64,000 bases of DNA from Larix kaempferi (GCA_027924585.1 BSBM01000426.1:3451001-3515000), one strand, 5' to 3'; shown: positions 10,891 to 24,229, numbered from the stretch's first letter. The notes: generated by a model from the sequence alone, not told the origin. A program made the numbers and translations.

Positions 10891-11700
10891 TTAAACGTTT
10901 CTTTAAACAAAATTCTGTTTAAAAAAGTAGGACAGGTAACCCGACCCTACCTGTATGTACCCGCCTTTCGCCTTCTGTCGCAATCGCAGATCTCCACCAG
11001 TCTTCAGAGCTCTTCTGGATAGTGACACATGCAGAATGCCGTTATGTGGAGCCTATTTTGTTTTATATGACTTTTGAATTAACTTCCCTTCACCTTTATG
11101 AATGCGGTTCATATCTGACCATTGATCTCGAGACTTTGTTTTGGACCGTCAGATCTCGCCTCCCTTTATTCCATCTGGTGGTATCCGCGATCAAAACGCT
11201 GTTTTCTTTTCGGGTTTATTTTCTGCACGGATCAGCCACCTGCTGACACCTGTTCGAGTGGTTTATTCTCCGTGACCGCTCTTCCTCATATCCAGTGTGC
11301 ACCTTCCTAGATGCGGATGAAACAATGGCCGTTGATTTGACTAAGGTTTATATCGGCCCTCCGATTTCTACAAAGTATACGCCATGTGATATGACCCCGC
11401 CACGCTTGCTCTATCTGCCACGTATCAGGTCCCACCCTGCCACGTGTACTGACCCCACCGCGCTTCCATATTTGGTGGTTCCGCCCGGCGCTATGGTGGT
11501 TTCCTTTACCGCTATATTACATATGCGGAAGGATGAGGTTTGGACACGTGTCCCGGCGGTATTGAGTCCGCTACCGCCCACATCTATTTGCCGCCGATCA
11601 CTTTGGCGATGCGGGAAGCAATATCGGCCGTTGATCGGGATTGTTGACATCTCCGCCACCGAAACTTGATCGGGGTTTAATCTTTTCACAAATTTGCTTT
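10891..11700 (-). promoter_or_regulatory. GC-rich upstream region with G-boxes
   Basis: About 800 bp directly upstream of the decayed coiled-coil frame are much richer in GC than the surroundings. They contain CACGTG cores at 11441-11446 and 11545-11550 and several related ACGT motifs. This fits a plant promoter or a U3-like control region, but no TATA box or start site is certain. The short plus-strand frames here look like composition effects. Confidence 0.4.
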
Positions 11701-12977
11701 CGGACTTTGCATAAGTGGGTTTTTTCCTCTTGTTTTTGAATTGTCAACCTTTTCTTCAACCTCCTTTGTGATAATTTCTTCCTTTTTTGGACATTTTAGC
11801 AAACTTTTTGGATTTAGTCATTCTCAAACCTTAGTGTCAACACATAGAATGCCAATCTTTTCTCTTTACATGAGAACTAGCACCCATCTGCATTTCATAG
11901 TTCAATACATCTTCCATCCTCTCAAATTCCTGGTGTATTTTCTCTATATCTAAAAAAATTGGATTTCTCTTTTATGATGGTCTACCTCTATACCAAGCCG
12001 GTAGATGTTGCAAGTTTGTTGAATTGTAGCAACAAGGGAATGCAAATTGTAATTAATCTATACCTTAGTCTAATTAATTTTTGTCCAATAATTATGCTTT
12101 GATCATTACACCACTCTCAACTTTTGTACCTATTTTTGGCATTTCAAACTCCAAGCATTCCAATCTCCAACTAAGTATGACATGTCAGTTTCCTCGGTAT
12201 GCACTTGTCACTTTGTCGTAAATGTTGGTGAATTAAAATTGGCATCTTGCCTCTCCCTGTTCATTCTTCCGTTGTGGAAGCCCATCCCCTGCATTTGCTT
12301 CTCAACCAAACATCTCACCCTTCTGCAGCGAGACCCCTGCATCTGCTGCTCGAGCAGGTTCTATTCTACTCCATGTTCTGTTCTACTTTTGTTTTATAGT
12401 TGCATAGCATTTCCAATGCAAGGCAAACAACTACAAGTTACACACCAAATTGGCGATCAATCCTAAATCTCTCTATAAACTTAATAGGTAGGACTAAACT
12501 ATTATGACCCGACACTAAACTTTTCCATCTAGTTCGATTGATCCATAATGTAACGTCTGGAGGGATCTCATGGTCAGTGAACCATAGATTTTAAATGGCT
12601 AATGTCCCATATATTTTAAACGGTTAATGCCGCATAGGTTTTATATGGGATTTCCATGAGAGGAAATAAAAATATTCTACTCTAAATGCCATCTTTTTGC
12701 AACTTATAATGTGTTAAACCATATCTTTATGGTTAATGCCTCGTAGATTTAAAATCATATCTCAATAGATATCAGTGATTTAGCTAATTTGGTGCACATG
12801 GATCCTTTCACTCATGATTCATACAAAGAGGAAAGAACATAAGATTACAATTTCATGAAGATATTTCATGGATACAAGGCCAAAGTCATGAAGAATCAAT
12901 TAAAGTGACAGCAAGATTTAGTATCATCTCCAAGATGCATTTCTCAACAAGATATATAAGTGTTATACACCTATATA
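11701..12977. other. No gene seen
   Basis: Mixed non-coding DNA. Around 12540-12740 the phrase GGTTAATGCC recurs in variants next to TTTTAAA runs, which suggests an old, degraded repeat. No reading frame of recognisable type. Confidence 0.5.
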
Positions 12978-13241
12978 GGTGAGAGGAAAAAACTAATAAC
13001 AGAGGCCCATAACTCTGATGTTGGAGGCCATTTTGGTTTTGAGAAAACAAATAATAACTTGTAGATATGTGTCTTGTGCCAAATTCAGGAAGATGTAGAT
13101 TGGTTCATTAGAGGATGCATACGCCATTGCTCTAGTAAGACCAACAATGGGAAGGAAGGTTTATATCAACATATACATATAAGTACTAGACCATGGGAGA
13201 ACAATGCATTTTGTGGGAGGTTTTTCAAGAAGCATGTTACG
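12978..13241 (+). pseudogene. Ty3/gypsy integrase zinc-binding region, relic
   Basis: The plus strand reads ITEAHNSDVGGHFGFEKT, then after a stop and frame slip QEDVDWFIRGC, and further on KEGLYQ and RPWENN. In intact Ty3/gypsy polyproteins the same order is the HHCC zinc-binding domain of integrase (EAHNSPVGGHFG, EDV-x-x-FIRGC-x-x-C, GLY, RPW). The fragment has a stop after the first block and no flanking reverse transcriptase, so it is a dead scrap. Confidence 0.8.
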
Positions 13242-13359
13242 GATTTTGTAAATAAAATAGCTTAATAAAATAGAGTATAAACCAATGTACACCAAATATG
13301 AGAGTGAAACATAAATCCTAAAGTTATAATAGAGATGAATTAAATAATAAATCCTTATA

Positions 13360-13534
13360 TTTATTCTCCATTATTTCTGGATTCATTGTGTTAAGGAGGG
13401 GTTTATCGATGTTTCATACCTACGATACGCAATCCATATTCTTACCTATCATGAAGATGGACTACATATCATAGGTCCGAAACATCAATAAACCCCTCCT
13501 TAACACAATGAATCCAAAAATCATGGAGAATAAA
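13360..13534. repeat. Long inverted repeat (MITE-like foldback)
   Basis: Arms of about 70 bp, 13360-13433 and 13468-13534, are reverse complements with few mismatches. The core GTTAAGGAGGGGTTTAT is matched by ATAAACCCCTCCTTAAC. The loop is about 34 bp. Such near-perfect stems are typical of foldback or MITE elements. Confidence 0.85.
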
Positions 13535-14897
13535 CAAGCACACTGTGAAATCCTGAGAGAGAAAAATCATTATATTCATTAAGAGAATCCTTAATTATAA
13601 TGATTGTAACTACATCTCTCTATATAATATTCCCTATCTCTCCATATCCCCAATTGTACTTGTGGGTCCCCTATTAGGGTTATCCCTATTAAATATTCAT
13701 GTAACCACATTACCTATATATTCAACCCCATATATACATCCCATGGAGTTATAACATATCACCCCATAAAAAGGATTTGTCATCAAATGTTTGTAGCTAA
13801 GGCTTTTATATGTGATGAAACCTAATAATAATAATGGTTATTTATATTTGTTCTCTCTTGCTACTACTATTGATTATCCATCCATCTATATTTTAATTTT
13901 TTTTGTCAATTCTTCATGGCTTCCTTTCCTTTGATTGCATGTGCATTATTATAGCTTCTCCAATTTGTTATAGTTTTTGTTCTTTGATAACATCACATTA
14001 AATAATGGTCCCTTTTTGCCTCATTATATGAACCATTGATTATTTCATTTTCATCCTTTGTAATGTTGACACTTATTGTATTTTTTCCGATATTTCATTG
14101 TAAAGAGGTATCAATATGGTTCCACCATTAATGGTGCTTCGTAAATTTTGATGCCCTTATCACCCCCTCTCCTTTTTGGTACAATGACATGCTCCAACTA
14201 TTATAATTATTGACCTTCAATTGCTTCTACTTTTGAGATAATAAGATCATATTTTTCCTTCATATTCTGAAGATGATGTTCAAATTCAACAATTATTTTA
14301 TGGTGACCTTCTTATACCTTCTCATCCTTCTCCTTTTGTACTAAAATTATGGTTGATGTTATCCATCATTCTATCCTTCTTCGATTATAAATTGAACTTT
14401 TAATTTGACATATATTCAAAATTTAGGGTTTCTTCAACGTTCTTGCCAACATAATATTCAAGTGTTTAGGTAGTTTATTCATCTATAATCTTTCAAAATA
14501 CTAACTAATGACATAGACCATATCCTTAGTCATATTATATGATTCCTAAGAGTGATCTCCCCGCAAAGTGATATTCTTAGCACGTACTATAGCAATGTAA
14601 GATAATCGAAGAGTTTATGGAAGCATGGGTATAGGCGAAAATAAGGGACTTCCTATATACCCAAAGGCACATGGAAGATTAAATCTCTAAGCATATTTTA
14701 TGTAATGTGGTACTAATTGCTAGATACCAACATAGGTTCACTAGGGAGCCCAACCAAGTGACTCAAATTTCCTACATGTATGTTTCCTAGTACTGTTTTT
14801 TTCCTAGTAAATATCATATATTTGTGTTTAAAGATGCTTGAACATGTTTCTAGCTTTAAAAAAATATGTAAAAATTGGACATGTGCTAGCATTGGAA
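13535..14897. other. No gene seen
   Basis: AT-rich DNA without coding signal. I see only short T-rich tracts. Confidence 0.5.
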
Positions 14898-15800
14898 ATG
14901 TAACAACCCAAACAAAAGGAATGCAGAAATTTTAAAACTTTTATTTCCTTTTCTTCAACAGGAGTTTGGCATAGGAGACAAGGGTGACAACTAAACCCTT
15001 AAAGTACATATGGACTCTAAGATTCAACAAGAAAATGTGAGAGGCAGGCGTCGAGCAGAAAAGAGTTGTCACATAAATGAGCGATCGCTCAAGGGAGTTA
15101 ACCAAACTGTTTTTCTCCGCTAGGGTCAACCTTCAAATATTATGAAAATTATTATGAAGATTCTACCACAAGATCTACGATCGAGAACCGAGGGGGTATT
15201 AATTCCCAACTATATCGCACCATCATCATAATAGACTGATTGTTTTCTGCCCAAAACACATCACTCAACTGCTGCATCACAACCCAAAAATAATGGGCGG
15301 ATCTCACAAGGAAGAACATGGAAACGCCGAGTTGACAAGTAGGGAAACATTCCAAAACGTTATTGAGGGTTCTTGTCTTTCACTTAACAGTAAGTTTACG
15401 AAATTTAACAGTTATTTGCAGACCATGACCATCTGCACATCGCATGCACTCCACAAACGTATTACACAGGCCTTAATACCACAATTCACTTGGTACTTAA
15501 CACACAATCACTTCAAATATATAAAATAATCGACTTAACCCTCCAACCTTTAAATCGAGGTCCCTGACACATTTCACAATCTTTTGATAGATCGGTCTAG
15601 GGCTCGCTTCCTGCATTTCACATACTTACTTAGGCGAACGAAAGGATTGAACACATATAAGAATTCTTGATTGTAACCATATCCGAGAGCATTAACATGA
15701 TCATACACAAAGAATTACACTGAATAATAAAATTTGAATGAATTCATGTGCTAGCTAGAGTTAATATATAAGGGAAAGCAGGATGGCAAAGTGCGCAGGT
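14898..15800 (+). mobile_element. Possible LTR fragment
   Basis: The block starts with TGTAACAACCC, a common opening of gypsy-type LTRs, and its base composition differs from the flanks. I found neither a matching second LTR nor a primer-binding site, so the right limit is a guess. Confidence 0.25.
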
Positions 15801-16435
15801 ATTTCCCATGAGATGTTGCAGTTGTTTCTATGAACATTCCACGCACTAAACCCGACTAGACCAGAAATTGGATAGTATTTGGTTTAGGGAATGAAATTTT
15901 GTTAAGAAAATGCCAGAGAATTTGATGAGACAAGAATGCCTTGTAGCACTAGGAGATAGGATGACATGGCAGAGAGATGTACCTGGAACTAATGTGGTGC
16001 TGTCAGGATGATTCATGGAGATGGATGAAACACCGAATGAAATGCTGCTGGCCACCCACGCTCGTGAAGGTTAGTTATTTCGGCCTGCCAACTCCTGTAA
16101 AAAATTCATTACACATATCTTGAGAGCTGGAGATACCAAGAGAAGCAATTTATGGAAATAACAACAAATAATGCATACGCTGAGGCTATTTAGTTTATAT
16201 ACCAGTTGGTGCAAGGAGGAAATGTGCCCTAAGCAGGCATAGACTGGATCTCGTAGTTGAGCATGTGCCTTGTAGGATGTGTGACAACTGTTTGGCAGCG
16301 CTAGATTATGAGAATATATAGCAAATATTTCCAGACAATGCTCGCCCCAAAAATCTTATGAACTGTTGCAAAATGCTCACCGCCTTCATCATAGCCTTAG
16401 TATGGAGAGAACAACATCCTTTCACCCATTTCCTT
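15801..16435. other. No gene seen
   Basis: Mixed-composition DNA with short frames only. Nothing recognised. Confidence 0.4.
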
Positions 16436-16541
16436 CTAGGAAACTTGCAAGCCCTGAAGGCGCTCCTCCAATGCACAAGATTTGAACTACCGAGTCCCGA
16501 CGGTGAGTTTTCTGAGGTATCCTTGATGGATCTTCTGCCAT
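16436..16541 (-). CDS. Possible first exon of an unknown gene
   Basis: On the minus strand an ATG at 16541-16539 opens a 35-codon frame starting MAEDPSRIPQKTHRR and containing CIGGAPSGLASF. It ends at a possible donor (AATGG followed by GTGAAAG). About 130-150 bp upstream is a TATATATA tract that could be a TATA box. The Gly-rich phrase vaguely recalls the start of FAD-binding proteins (GxGxxG), but the glycine spacing is wrong. No following exon is visible. It could be chance. Confidence 0.25.
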
Positions 16542-17883
16542 GGCGAAGAATGGAGGAAATTGGTGAGGAACCGTCCTTTGGTAACTTTCGTGGAGCGCGG
16601 GCATTTGAGTTTTGAAATTCAAATTCGCTTTTTTGAACACCGTGTCTGAACATTGAAGGGACAGGATATATATATTATGCATTATATGCATGGACTTGGT
16701 ATATGACATACATTAGATTCTTAATAAATTTGTGGTCAAAATAGGTTATTTTGATATAAGATTATTTTATTTTTTATATATTTATTTCTTCTTCGAATAT
16801 AGGATCAAAATAAGATTGAGTTACAAATTTTTTAATTGAACTAGCTCAGACTTTAGAGTGCTAACAATATATTAAATGAACTAAATCTGTGAAGTTGGTT
16901 ATTATTACAGCAAACTAAAGAGTTGATGGGCATAATTCTATGAAATCATATTTATGCAGACTAAGTACAATGCTTCGAAAGATATAAGTTGAAAATAGAA
17001 AAGCACTACAAACATAAAAGTTGAAACAATTTTAGAGGGCATACAAAACCAAATTATAATAAGGGAATTTCTCTACTCATTTTCATTACTCAAACATAAC
17101 AATATATATACACATTTACAACATTTGCCTTACCACTATGTTTGAGGTCCATGGTAGACTCTCTCAATTGCCATGTCTCAAGACCATCTAGCTAACCCCT
17201 CTCAAATGACTACTCGTGGTGCAGCTTCCCCTACGCTTCATCCATCTTCAACTACTCTTTAACTTCCATATGACTACTTCAGCACATATTTGTCGCTTCA
17301 ACTTCCACATTGATATTTCATCTTCCCTTAGTGCACTTCATATGTCATGCACAGTTACCCCATGCTCATCATGTGCACTCATTGTCATGCACATATTTGC
17401 TCACATGCACTTGACTCATAGTTGGAATAACTAACTTGCATCCTCCTTGGATGCACATTCCACTTGAGCACACCCCTCAAAGTATCGCATGTTTTTTTTT
17501 TGTTAATCCATGATCGACATTATGTTATTTTCTCTTGCCGTACCACATTATATCTTCTATGTTTTCTTTTGTATCAAACTTGCTTGTGTAACACTAGCAT
17601 GTACCAAGTACTGGTACATGCTAAGTACTGTACTTCCTTGAAGCCTGTACCAAGTCGCTTAAGTAGTCCTAGTCCCCTTGTTGTTACAACTATGTTTGAA
17701 ATTCATGCAGGCAAGCATTCTTTGACATTGGTGTTCGTGGAAACAAAAAAGGGATCTGATTCATTGGAATACTAGTTGTGTTCCAATAGGTTTCCACTGT
17801 TCCAGCAACCAGTATTCATGGAGACAGAAGCCAAAGGAGCGTGAGAAAACGACTTCAAGCATACAGCTATTGACTCATCAACC
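16542..17883. other. No gene seen
   Basis: AT-rich DNA to about 17100, then a more balanced stretch with unconnected short frames. No domain is recognisable. Confidence 0.4.
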
Positions 17884-18000
17884 GTGCGAGCTCCATCGAC
17901 CATTCAACCAATGTTACATAATGATGTGCGGGCTCCATCGACCATTCAACCAATGTTACATAACAATGTGCGGGCTCCATCGACCATAACAATGTGCAAG
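17884..18000. repeat. 42-bp minisatellite, 2.5 copies
   Basis: GTGCGRGCTCCATCGACCAT begins at 17884, 17926 and 17968. The first two copies continue with TCAACCAATGTTACATAA; the third is shortened. Confidence 0.85.
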
Positions 18001-18819
18001 CTCGACTCTTTGGATGGTTTAGGGGTGAAACAAACTGAGGGTTTTCATCAAGTGGAATTTAAGCTTATGGAATCAGGGATAGTTTTCTCACTCATATTTT
18101 GTCAAACTTTTCAAGGATGAATTGCTTGTACAGAAAGAATAAGCAGTAAGGGTGGGGGGGGTTTACTATATCCAAGTGTATGGCATGATAATAAAAAAAC
18201 CTGTAAAGGAGAAATATTAGACATGGTATGATAAAACATACCTTATAAGGACTCCGTCCAAATTGTAGTTGTATAGACATCATTAAAGAGTAACAACACT
18301 TGGATCAGTGGCCTTTAGCTCAAAATTTCAGGTGGGGCCCCACATCACATAACTTGGGGAGTTGTTGAGGGATCAATAGATTATTACATACACCAAAGGA
18401 GAAGCTCGAACTAGGCATAAAATTACTTGTGGAAGGTATTCCAAGACTAGGAAAACGTAGGGTTGGAATGTGTTTGCTAATAGATGGCATTAAGAATGAA
18501 GAGACATTGGAAACATGTGGCATATGGGTAGAAGAAATGATTTTGATAACTAAATATACATAAGAAGCATTCATGTTTCCTCAAAAGACACTAGGTGTAG
18601 TGGAAGTACATCCCATGCTTGTTAGATTAACCATAATTTGGTTCTAGACATATTATGTTGTACATTTTGAACAAATTTAAAGGGATCTATGGGAAAAGGT
18701 ACATCTAGTTGTATCAAGACATGATCGTCAGGTTGGGTCAAGGGAGGATTATAATGGGTCAGTGTCTAAATGTCAATAACTTCAATTTTAGGTGTCCCTA
18801 AATATTCGGTTAAGTTTGT

Positions 18820-18930
18820 ATTAATTTTGTATCAGGTGGATACACAGTATGATCAGGTGGATCATGTATGATGATATGTATCAGGTAGATACTTGGTATG
18901 CATCAGGTAGATGCATTGTATGAATTGTGA
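18820..18930. repeat. ATCAGGTRGAT short repeat cluster
   Basis: Four spaced occurrences of ATCAGGTGGAT or ATCAGGTAGAT with GTATG phrases between them. A degraded minisatellite. Confidence 0.6.
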
Positions 18931-19249
18931 AGTATGTTGAACTTGTGATATTCATTGACATTGATTGGTATATTGAATTACGCCTTTTATATTACTTATT
19001 TGTCTTTATTATCCATTGTTGACTTCATGCAAGGCACTAATATTATCCATAATGATTGTAGAATGGTATTTCCAGGTGTGTTGGTGCTTACAGGTGTTAT
19101 TCCTCCATTAGGGACTCTCCCATGGGTTTAGGACTTAACCAAAGAAGATGAGGAGTTAGGTTATGGTGACATTGGACCTATGTCCTCCCCACTTACTGTA
19201 ACTAGCCCCTTGGTCCACACAGCCTAGGTGTTCTAGGGATGATAGTTTG

Positions 19250-19545
19250 TATAATAACAGGGAGGAGGAGAGGGGTTAAAGAGAGAGAGGGAGAGAGTGT
19301 GGGAGTTATAAAGGAGGGGGGTTAAAGATAATCAGAGAGAGAGATGGGGTTAGAGAGAGAGTGGGGGGGGTGGGGTAGAGAGGTGGTTTGTTATGGAAAA
19401 GGGGATAGAAAGGGGGATGAGAGGGAGGGAGGTAGCATGGGAGGCATAGATTAGCAAAGGGATAGATCTAATGAGTATGGTGGGAAGTATGGAGGAGGGG
19501 ATTTTTGGAGGGATCGTGAGGTTAAACCGGGCATCTAGCCCCCAT
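19250..19545. repeat. Purine-rich GA/GGGG tract
   Basis: Nearly 300 bp of strongly purine-biased plus strand with repeated GAGAGAG and GGGGTTA phrases. Low-complexity. The minus-strand frame across it is an artefact. Confidence 0.7.
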
Positions 19546-19562
19546 ATCCATTCATTAAACAA

Positions 19563-20614
19563 GCATTCAAATGAAAATGAAAATATATATATACAAGTAT
19601 ATGTTTATACAATGGAAACACAACGGAAGTTAACTAAATGCTGTTGATATCTATCATACATTCAAGACTCTATAACAGCCAATTAAAGACCTTTGCAGAT
19701 TTATAAAAGATCATATGGAATTGCATAAACTCGTAAAAACACAGCGGAAGTAAAATTATTCATTTACACCATCACCCTACATTCAGATATCCATCAATTA
19801 AATCTTTGCAAGAATATACAGGAGAATACTTATCTCAATAAGGCAGTCCCAAGCAACTGGCTATGCAACTGCAACGTTCCACCCAACCATAGGCCAGTGT
19901 GCTCCTCAATCTCTCAGCACGACTGCCACCCCTGAGCTGGGCATGATCTCTGCAAGGAACCAAGGAACAACAGACTCACACATAGCCAAGCATACACCAA
20001 GATGAGCCAAGCCAATCTGCAATTGGGTTTATCAGGCTGCTAGGACATGGGAGGGAAGATTTGCTAAGCTAGTGAGCTCCAGCACAGAGCCAGGGATAAC
20101 CTTGCAAGATCTATCTAGCTTGGCACCCACAATACCTACACACCCAGCACAAGGAAGTATTCTTTCACTGTTGTACAGTCCCTCAAGCCATACGCAGTAG
20201 ATCGACGATGTGATAATTTGCCATAACATTCTCCAATGATTGTTTATGTTTAGATATATGCAAATGCCTAAAGTACTCAAATGCATTTCTAAGTAATGCT
20301 CTAGGTGCAAACTTATATGTTTTTATGCAGTTAAGTTTAATAAGCATTTTCACTAGGAGCAAGCGGATCAGTGCTTATCTGCTCAAGCGTGGTATTCCGT
20401 CAGAAGTCGACATCGTCGTCGCTCTCCCTGTGTGTGATTTACCCGTACTCTACGACCCTTCATATTCCTTTGTGTGTCCGTCGGTGAACCGTTTCACCTG
20501 TCGCTACACACATTTCTCACAAACGTAAATCATAGGGTTATTTTATTAATGTTTCAAACAGTGAGGTCACTCAGCAGGTGCCCTCAATGTCTACAGTAGT
20601 CTAGGGGCACTACA
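19563..20614 (-). mobile_element. Gypsy-type 3' LTR, minus orientation
   Basis: On the minus strand a purine tract (AAGAGGGGGTGTA, 20615-20627) is followed by TGTAGTGCCCC, which marks a polypurine tract and LTR start. Just before it, the reading DEVLFKRG matches the usual C-terminal end of plant gypsy polyproteins. Part of the LTR (about 19806-19890) is related, in inverse orientation, to 22630-22710. The left limit is approximate. Confidence 0.5.
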
Positions 20615-21481
20615 TACACCCCCTCTTAAATAGAACTTCATCCTGAAGTTAATTTTTGTTCTTGTACTTTCGACACTAAACTTTATCTTAATTTCCTATT
20701 ATCATCTTCTTTCCATTCCCTTCTATTTTTCTCCAACAATCATGGCCATATTAAGCACAAGTGGTTCTAATCATTATTATTATTTTTTTTTTTCCAACAT
20801 GGTTCCAATACATTCTCAGGAACTCAATCATAATTGTGTATAATATCAATTCGATAGTACATTCAATAACTGTCGGTCCCAACTAGATTTTTGATAACAC
20901 TTATTCTTGTCATTAGTATCATCATGTTCAGCTCCATGAGCTTATAATGTATTTCCCTTATCTCTTCGTTTATGTTATCATAAGACCACTTCGACAGATT
21001 CATCAAGTCGCACAAAGTGTCTTCTTAACCCCATCAAGTTCCATCTCGAGGGCTAGTTGTCATTTTATCATGTTTGATTATGACCTAAGGTTAGCTTCAT
21101 TGCGTTCTATTTATTATGCTAATCGTCTCCATACTTCGTTTTACGAAACATTGCCTTCATTTGACCATTTCGATACCATGGTTAAATTTCAAGTTCGTAG
21201 TCATGAGTTTTCATAAATGGTTTTGTCGTAATGCAAAATGCATGTCGTTGAGTTCAGCTCATCATACCAATCACATTGATATCTCGTTTTCAAATTTTAA
21301 GTTGGTTTCTCTTCCTCGACAATCCGTCAAAGTCTCGTCAATCTGAGCATCTTGGTGTCTTATCATTTAAAATTGATCAATTTTTCGTCATTCAGCAAAT
21401 CCACCGATTATATCCGTCCACTTGTTTTCTCATCATGGCTATGTAGAAAAAGGTTTAAAATATCGTTGGTCTTTGTTCCAA
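20615..21481 (-). pseudogene. Degenerate 3' part of a gypsy internal region
   Basis: Minus-strand reading next to the polypurine tract ends in the gypsy-like tail DEVLFKRG. Further in (about 21260-20900) the same strand gives coiled-coil-like stretches broken by stops. No reverse transcriptase or integrase motifs are visible, so most of the element is lost. Confidence 0.35.
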
Positions 21482-22760
21482 TGTAATACCCCAATTTTGA
21501 CCCTTAGGAAATATTGGCTTTCATGTAAATATTGTATACATGTAATGTATGTTTTCCTAGCGTGGAGCTCAAGGCCAAGGCCCCGCTAGTATATGTTCGG
21601 ATTTTATTTAAAATGGGCAAGTATTTGATATGTTATTACCCATGTGCTATTAAGCCATGGGATATTGTGAATTGATGTAAATACTTGATATTGCAATAAA
21701 ATACCAAAACTGGCTATGGGAGCAACGAATGAGAAGGGGCCATGTGTATCCACTAGGGAGTGGTGAGGGGGTTGTGGGGATGAATCATATGCTGCCAAAT
21801 GTCATTGTGAGAACCCATTTGACTTTCCTTGCTGACATTTAATTTTGCTGTAAGGCGGGTATGGGCTCTATTTTTCTTGTACCACAAGTCACTCTACCTC
21901 ATGGGAGTTGCTTCTTCCTCATCCCCATTCCATTGTGAAAGTTACCAGCACCATTTTCCATCCAAAAACAAATGCCCAGCAGTGAGAAAAACCAGAAATC
22001 ACGACTTTGCAGGAACCCACGTTTTGAAGAGCCATCAACACCCAAAATTGGTATTTGACAGTGAAATCCGATGGGGGATCCATAGATACGAACCTTGGGG
22101 CGAAATTGAGAGCATTAGCTACCCCGACATCCATTGGAAAACCCAGTTTTTTACAGCCTGGAAATGAAGTGACAGGAATTGAGTTATTGAATAACAGAAC
22201 TGTGAGAAATCCAAGTGTGAATGACTGAGCAGAGGTTGGGTTTGCTTGATAAACGCAGTGAAGGCTAGGATCTCAAGGATTAGCAGCTGGACCTTTCTAT
22301 GCCCATCCTGAAGAGCACTAGAGGGAAGAGTTGCCTAAGGGACTGTGTAGCAGAGAAGGGGATCTTCCTTGTGTTGGATGTGGTAGGTAATGTGGGTGCC
22401 TGACTGTTGAGTTCACTTGAGATGCCTGTAGCTCTGTGGTTGAGCTCACTGGCTTAGCGTTACCCTCCTCTATCTTCTTGAATGCTTGATAAACCCAACG
22501 GTGTGTTGGCTTAGCATAGATGATGACCGAAACCATGGCTGTGAGTGAGCCCAACTAGTTACTCCTTAGTGGATACATAACCCAGCTCGGGGGTGATCTA
22601 TCAGCTAAAATAATACAAGCTGGACAGAGATCTATGGTTGGGTGGAACGTTGCTCTCACATAGCTAGTTGTTTGGACAGCTTCATCTTCAAGATAAGTGT
22701 TCTATGTATTATAAATTATTTGCATTTTGTGTTCTGCAATATGTTAAATTGTCCATGTTT
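21482..22760 (+). mobile_element. LTR-like block, plus orientation
   Basis: Opens with TGTAATACCCC. Towards its end (22575-22710) it has phrases such as CCAGCTCGGGGGTG and TATGGTTGGGTGGAACGTTG that match the LTR at 19563-20614 in inverse orientation. The two blocks are thus related LTRs facing each other. No primer-binding site was found, and the right end is uncertain. Confidence 0.4.
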
Positions 22761-22850
22761 AAGGAAATGAATTGATTATCCTAATTTGGAATCTATGCAT
22801 GGCATTGGAACGAGATTGAGTCTCTATATGCTGAATCATCCTCTGCTATG

Positions 22851-22859
22851 ATATATATA

Positions 22860-22896
<37 letters not shown>
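22851..22896. repeat. (AT)n microsatellite
   Basis: About 45 bp of alternating A and T with one C interruption. Confidence 0.95.
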
Positions 22897-22899
<3 letters not shown>

Positions 22900-23439
22900 A
22901 GGCATTACTGTTTGTGTGCTTGCTAGTATGTTATTCCACTGTGTTTATTTGAAGTATGAATCTGCACACAAGAAGTTTTAATAATCCATGATTTTCTTAG
23001 CAATAAATGAGGCTAAGTTTGTCAATACGCCCGGTATTTGGTTAACGTTTCCTTCCTGGAACGAAATTGATGGAAGGGGACATTACATCCAAGTTTCTCC
23101 GAGTAGATTTTTCTTAAAATACAATTTTACGTTATTGATACCATCTCTATTCGACAATTTAATGCTCGTAGTTAGTGAATGATTTTTTTTTTTTTCTTCT
23201 TCTTCTTCTTTTTGTTTTTTTTATACTATAAGTGTCTACTCCTAAGTTATAGTTCTTTGGCTTTCCAAAGCATTTGTTCTGGAACAATTATTCCATATGT
23301 GAATTGGCAAGGATCTCTATCATAGTTGAAATATATCTTAAATAAGTAACACTTGCAAACGGAAACCCTAAGGGTACAATTTGACAAAAAGGAAGGCTAT
23401 GTCTTTAATCTTACAACCTACAATCCCCTAAGTGAACTG
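22897..23439. other. No gene seen
   Basis: AT-rich DNA with a T-rich tract containing TTC repeats around 23180-23225. A 64-codon plus-strand frame at 22988 shows no recognisable feature. Confidence 0.4.
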
Positions 23440-24110
23440 TGAAATATAGGCATGTGTTAACTTTTCATCTAGTTCATTTTATAACATCAAGAAAAATATC
23501 ATACCAGTATCTTATCTTTCAACCAGTTCATATTATCATATAAACGTAGTATAAATATAATAATACATTAGCCTTTCATAGTATCCCATAAAATAATTAT
23601 GAACTATAAACAAGGCATTAACCTTTCCTTTACATCTTGCTATCCCATTAACGAAATATGAAATATGGTGATGCATTATCCTAAATTTACCTAATTCATT
23701 TCATCACATAAACGTAATATAAAATATAATATAATAATACATTTAACTTTTCAAATTACATAAGAAAGTACAAAATATAGACAAAATATTAATCTTTCTT
23801 CTACTTCCAGTTATCCCCAAAAAAAAATGTAATATCACACTACTTTATACTATCATGCATAAATAAAAAATATTACAATATCTTTCAACTAAATCTTATA
23901 ATTATAATAAGGTATTATAAAATATAATAATACATTAACTTTTCATCCATGCCATAAAGAAATATGAAATAAGAACATGCCATAAAGGAATATGAAATAA
24001 GAACATACCATACATTATCATCCATTTCATGTCATTGCATAAATGAGAAATATTGCAATATCATTCAACTAGTTTTTATAATTATAATAATGTATTATAA
24101 TTATTGACGT
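23440..24110. repeat. Diverged AT-rich tandem repeat
   Basis: Phrases such as ACTTTTCATC, TATAATTATAATAA and AATATTGCAATATC recur with irregular spacing of roughly 100-200 bp, suggesting an old tandem array. A short recent duplication (GCCATAAAG-AATATGAAATAAGAACAT) sits near 23950-24008. Confidence 0.6.
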
Positions 24111-24229
24111 AGTACCACACGAAGCGCCATACAGTCCCATCGAAAACGTGCAGCTTGATCATGAGCCAGCTGCAGCCATATCCTGGAGATCTCATCGTAC
24201 ACAGTCTCGCTCCCGCCATATTCTCAAGG

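Noticed and set aside
11295-11689. Frames of 124 and 92 codons on opposite strands
   Set aside because: They overlap in a GC-rich promoter-like region; neither has a recognisable motif, so composition is the simpler cause.
16436-16541. FAD-binding oxidoreductase first exon
   Set aside because: The phrase IGGAPSGLA lacks the GxGxxG spacing, so I kept it only as an unknown possible exon.
19350-19562. Minus-strand frame rich in Pro, Ser and Leu
   Set aside because: Produced by the purine-rich low-complexity tract.
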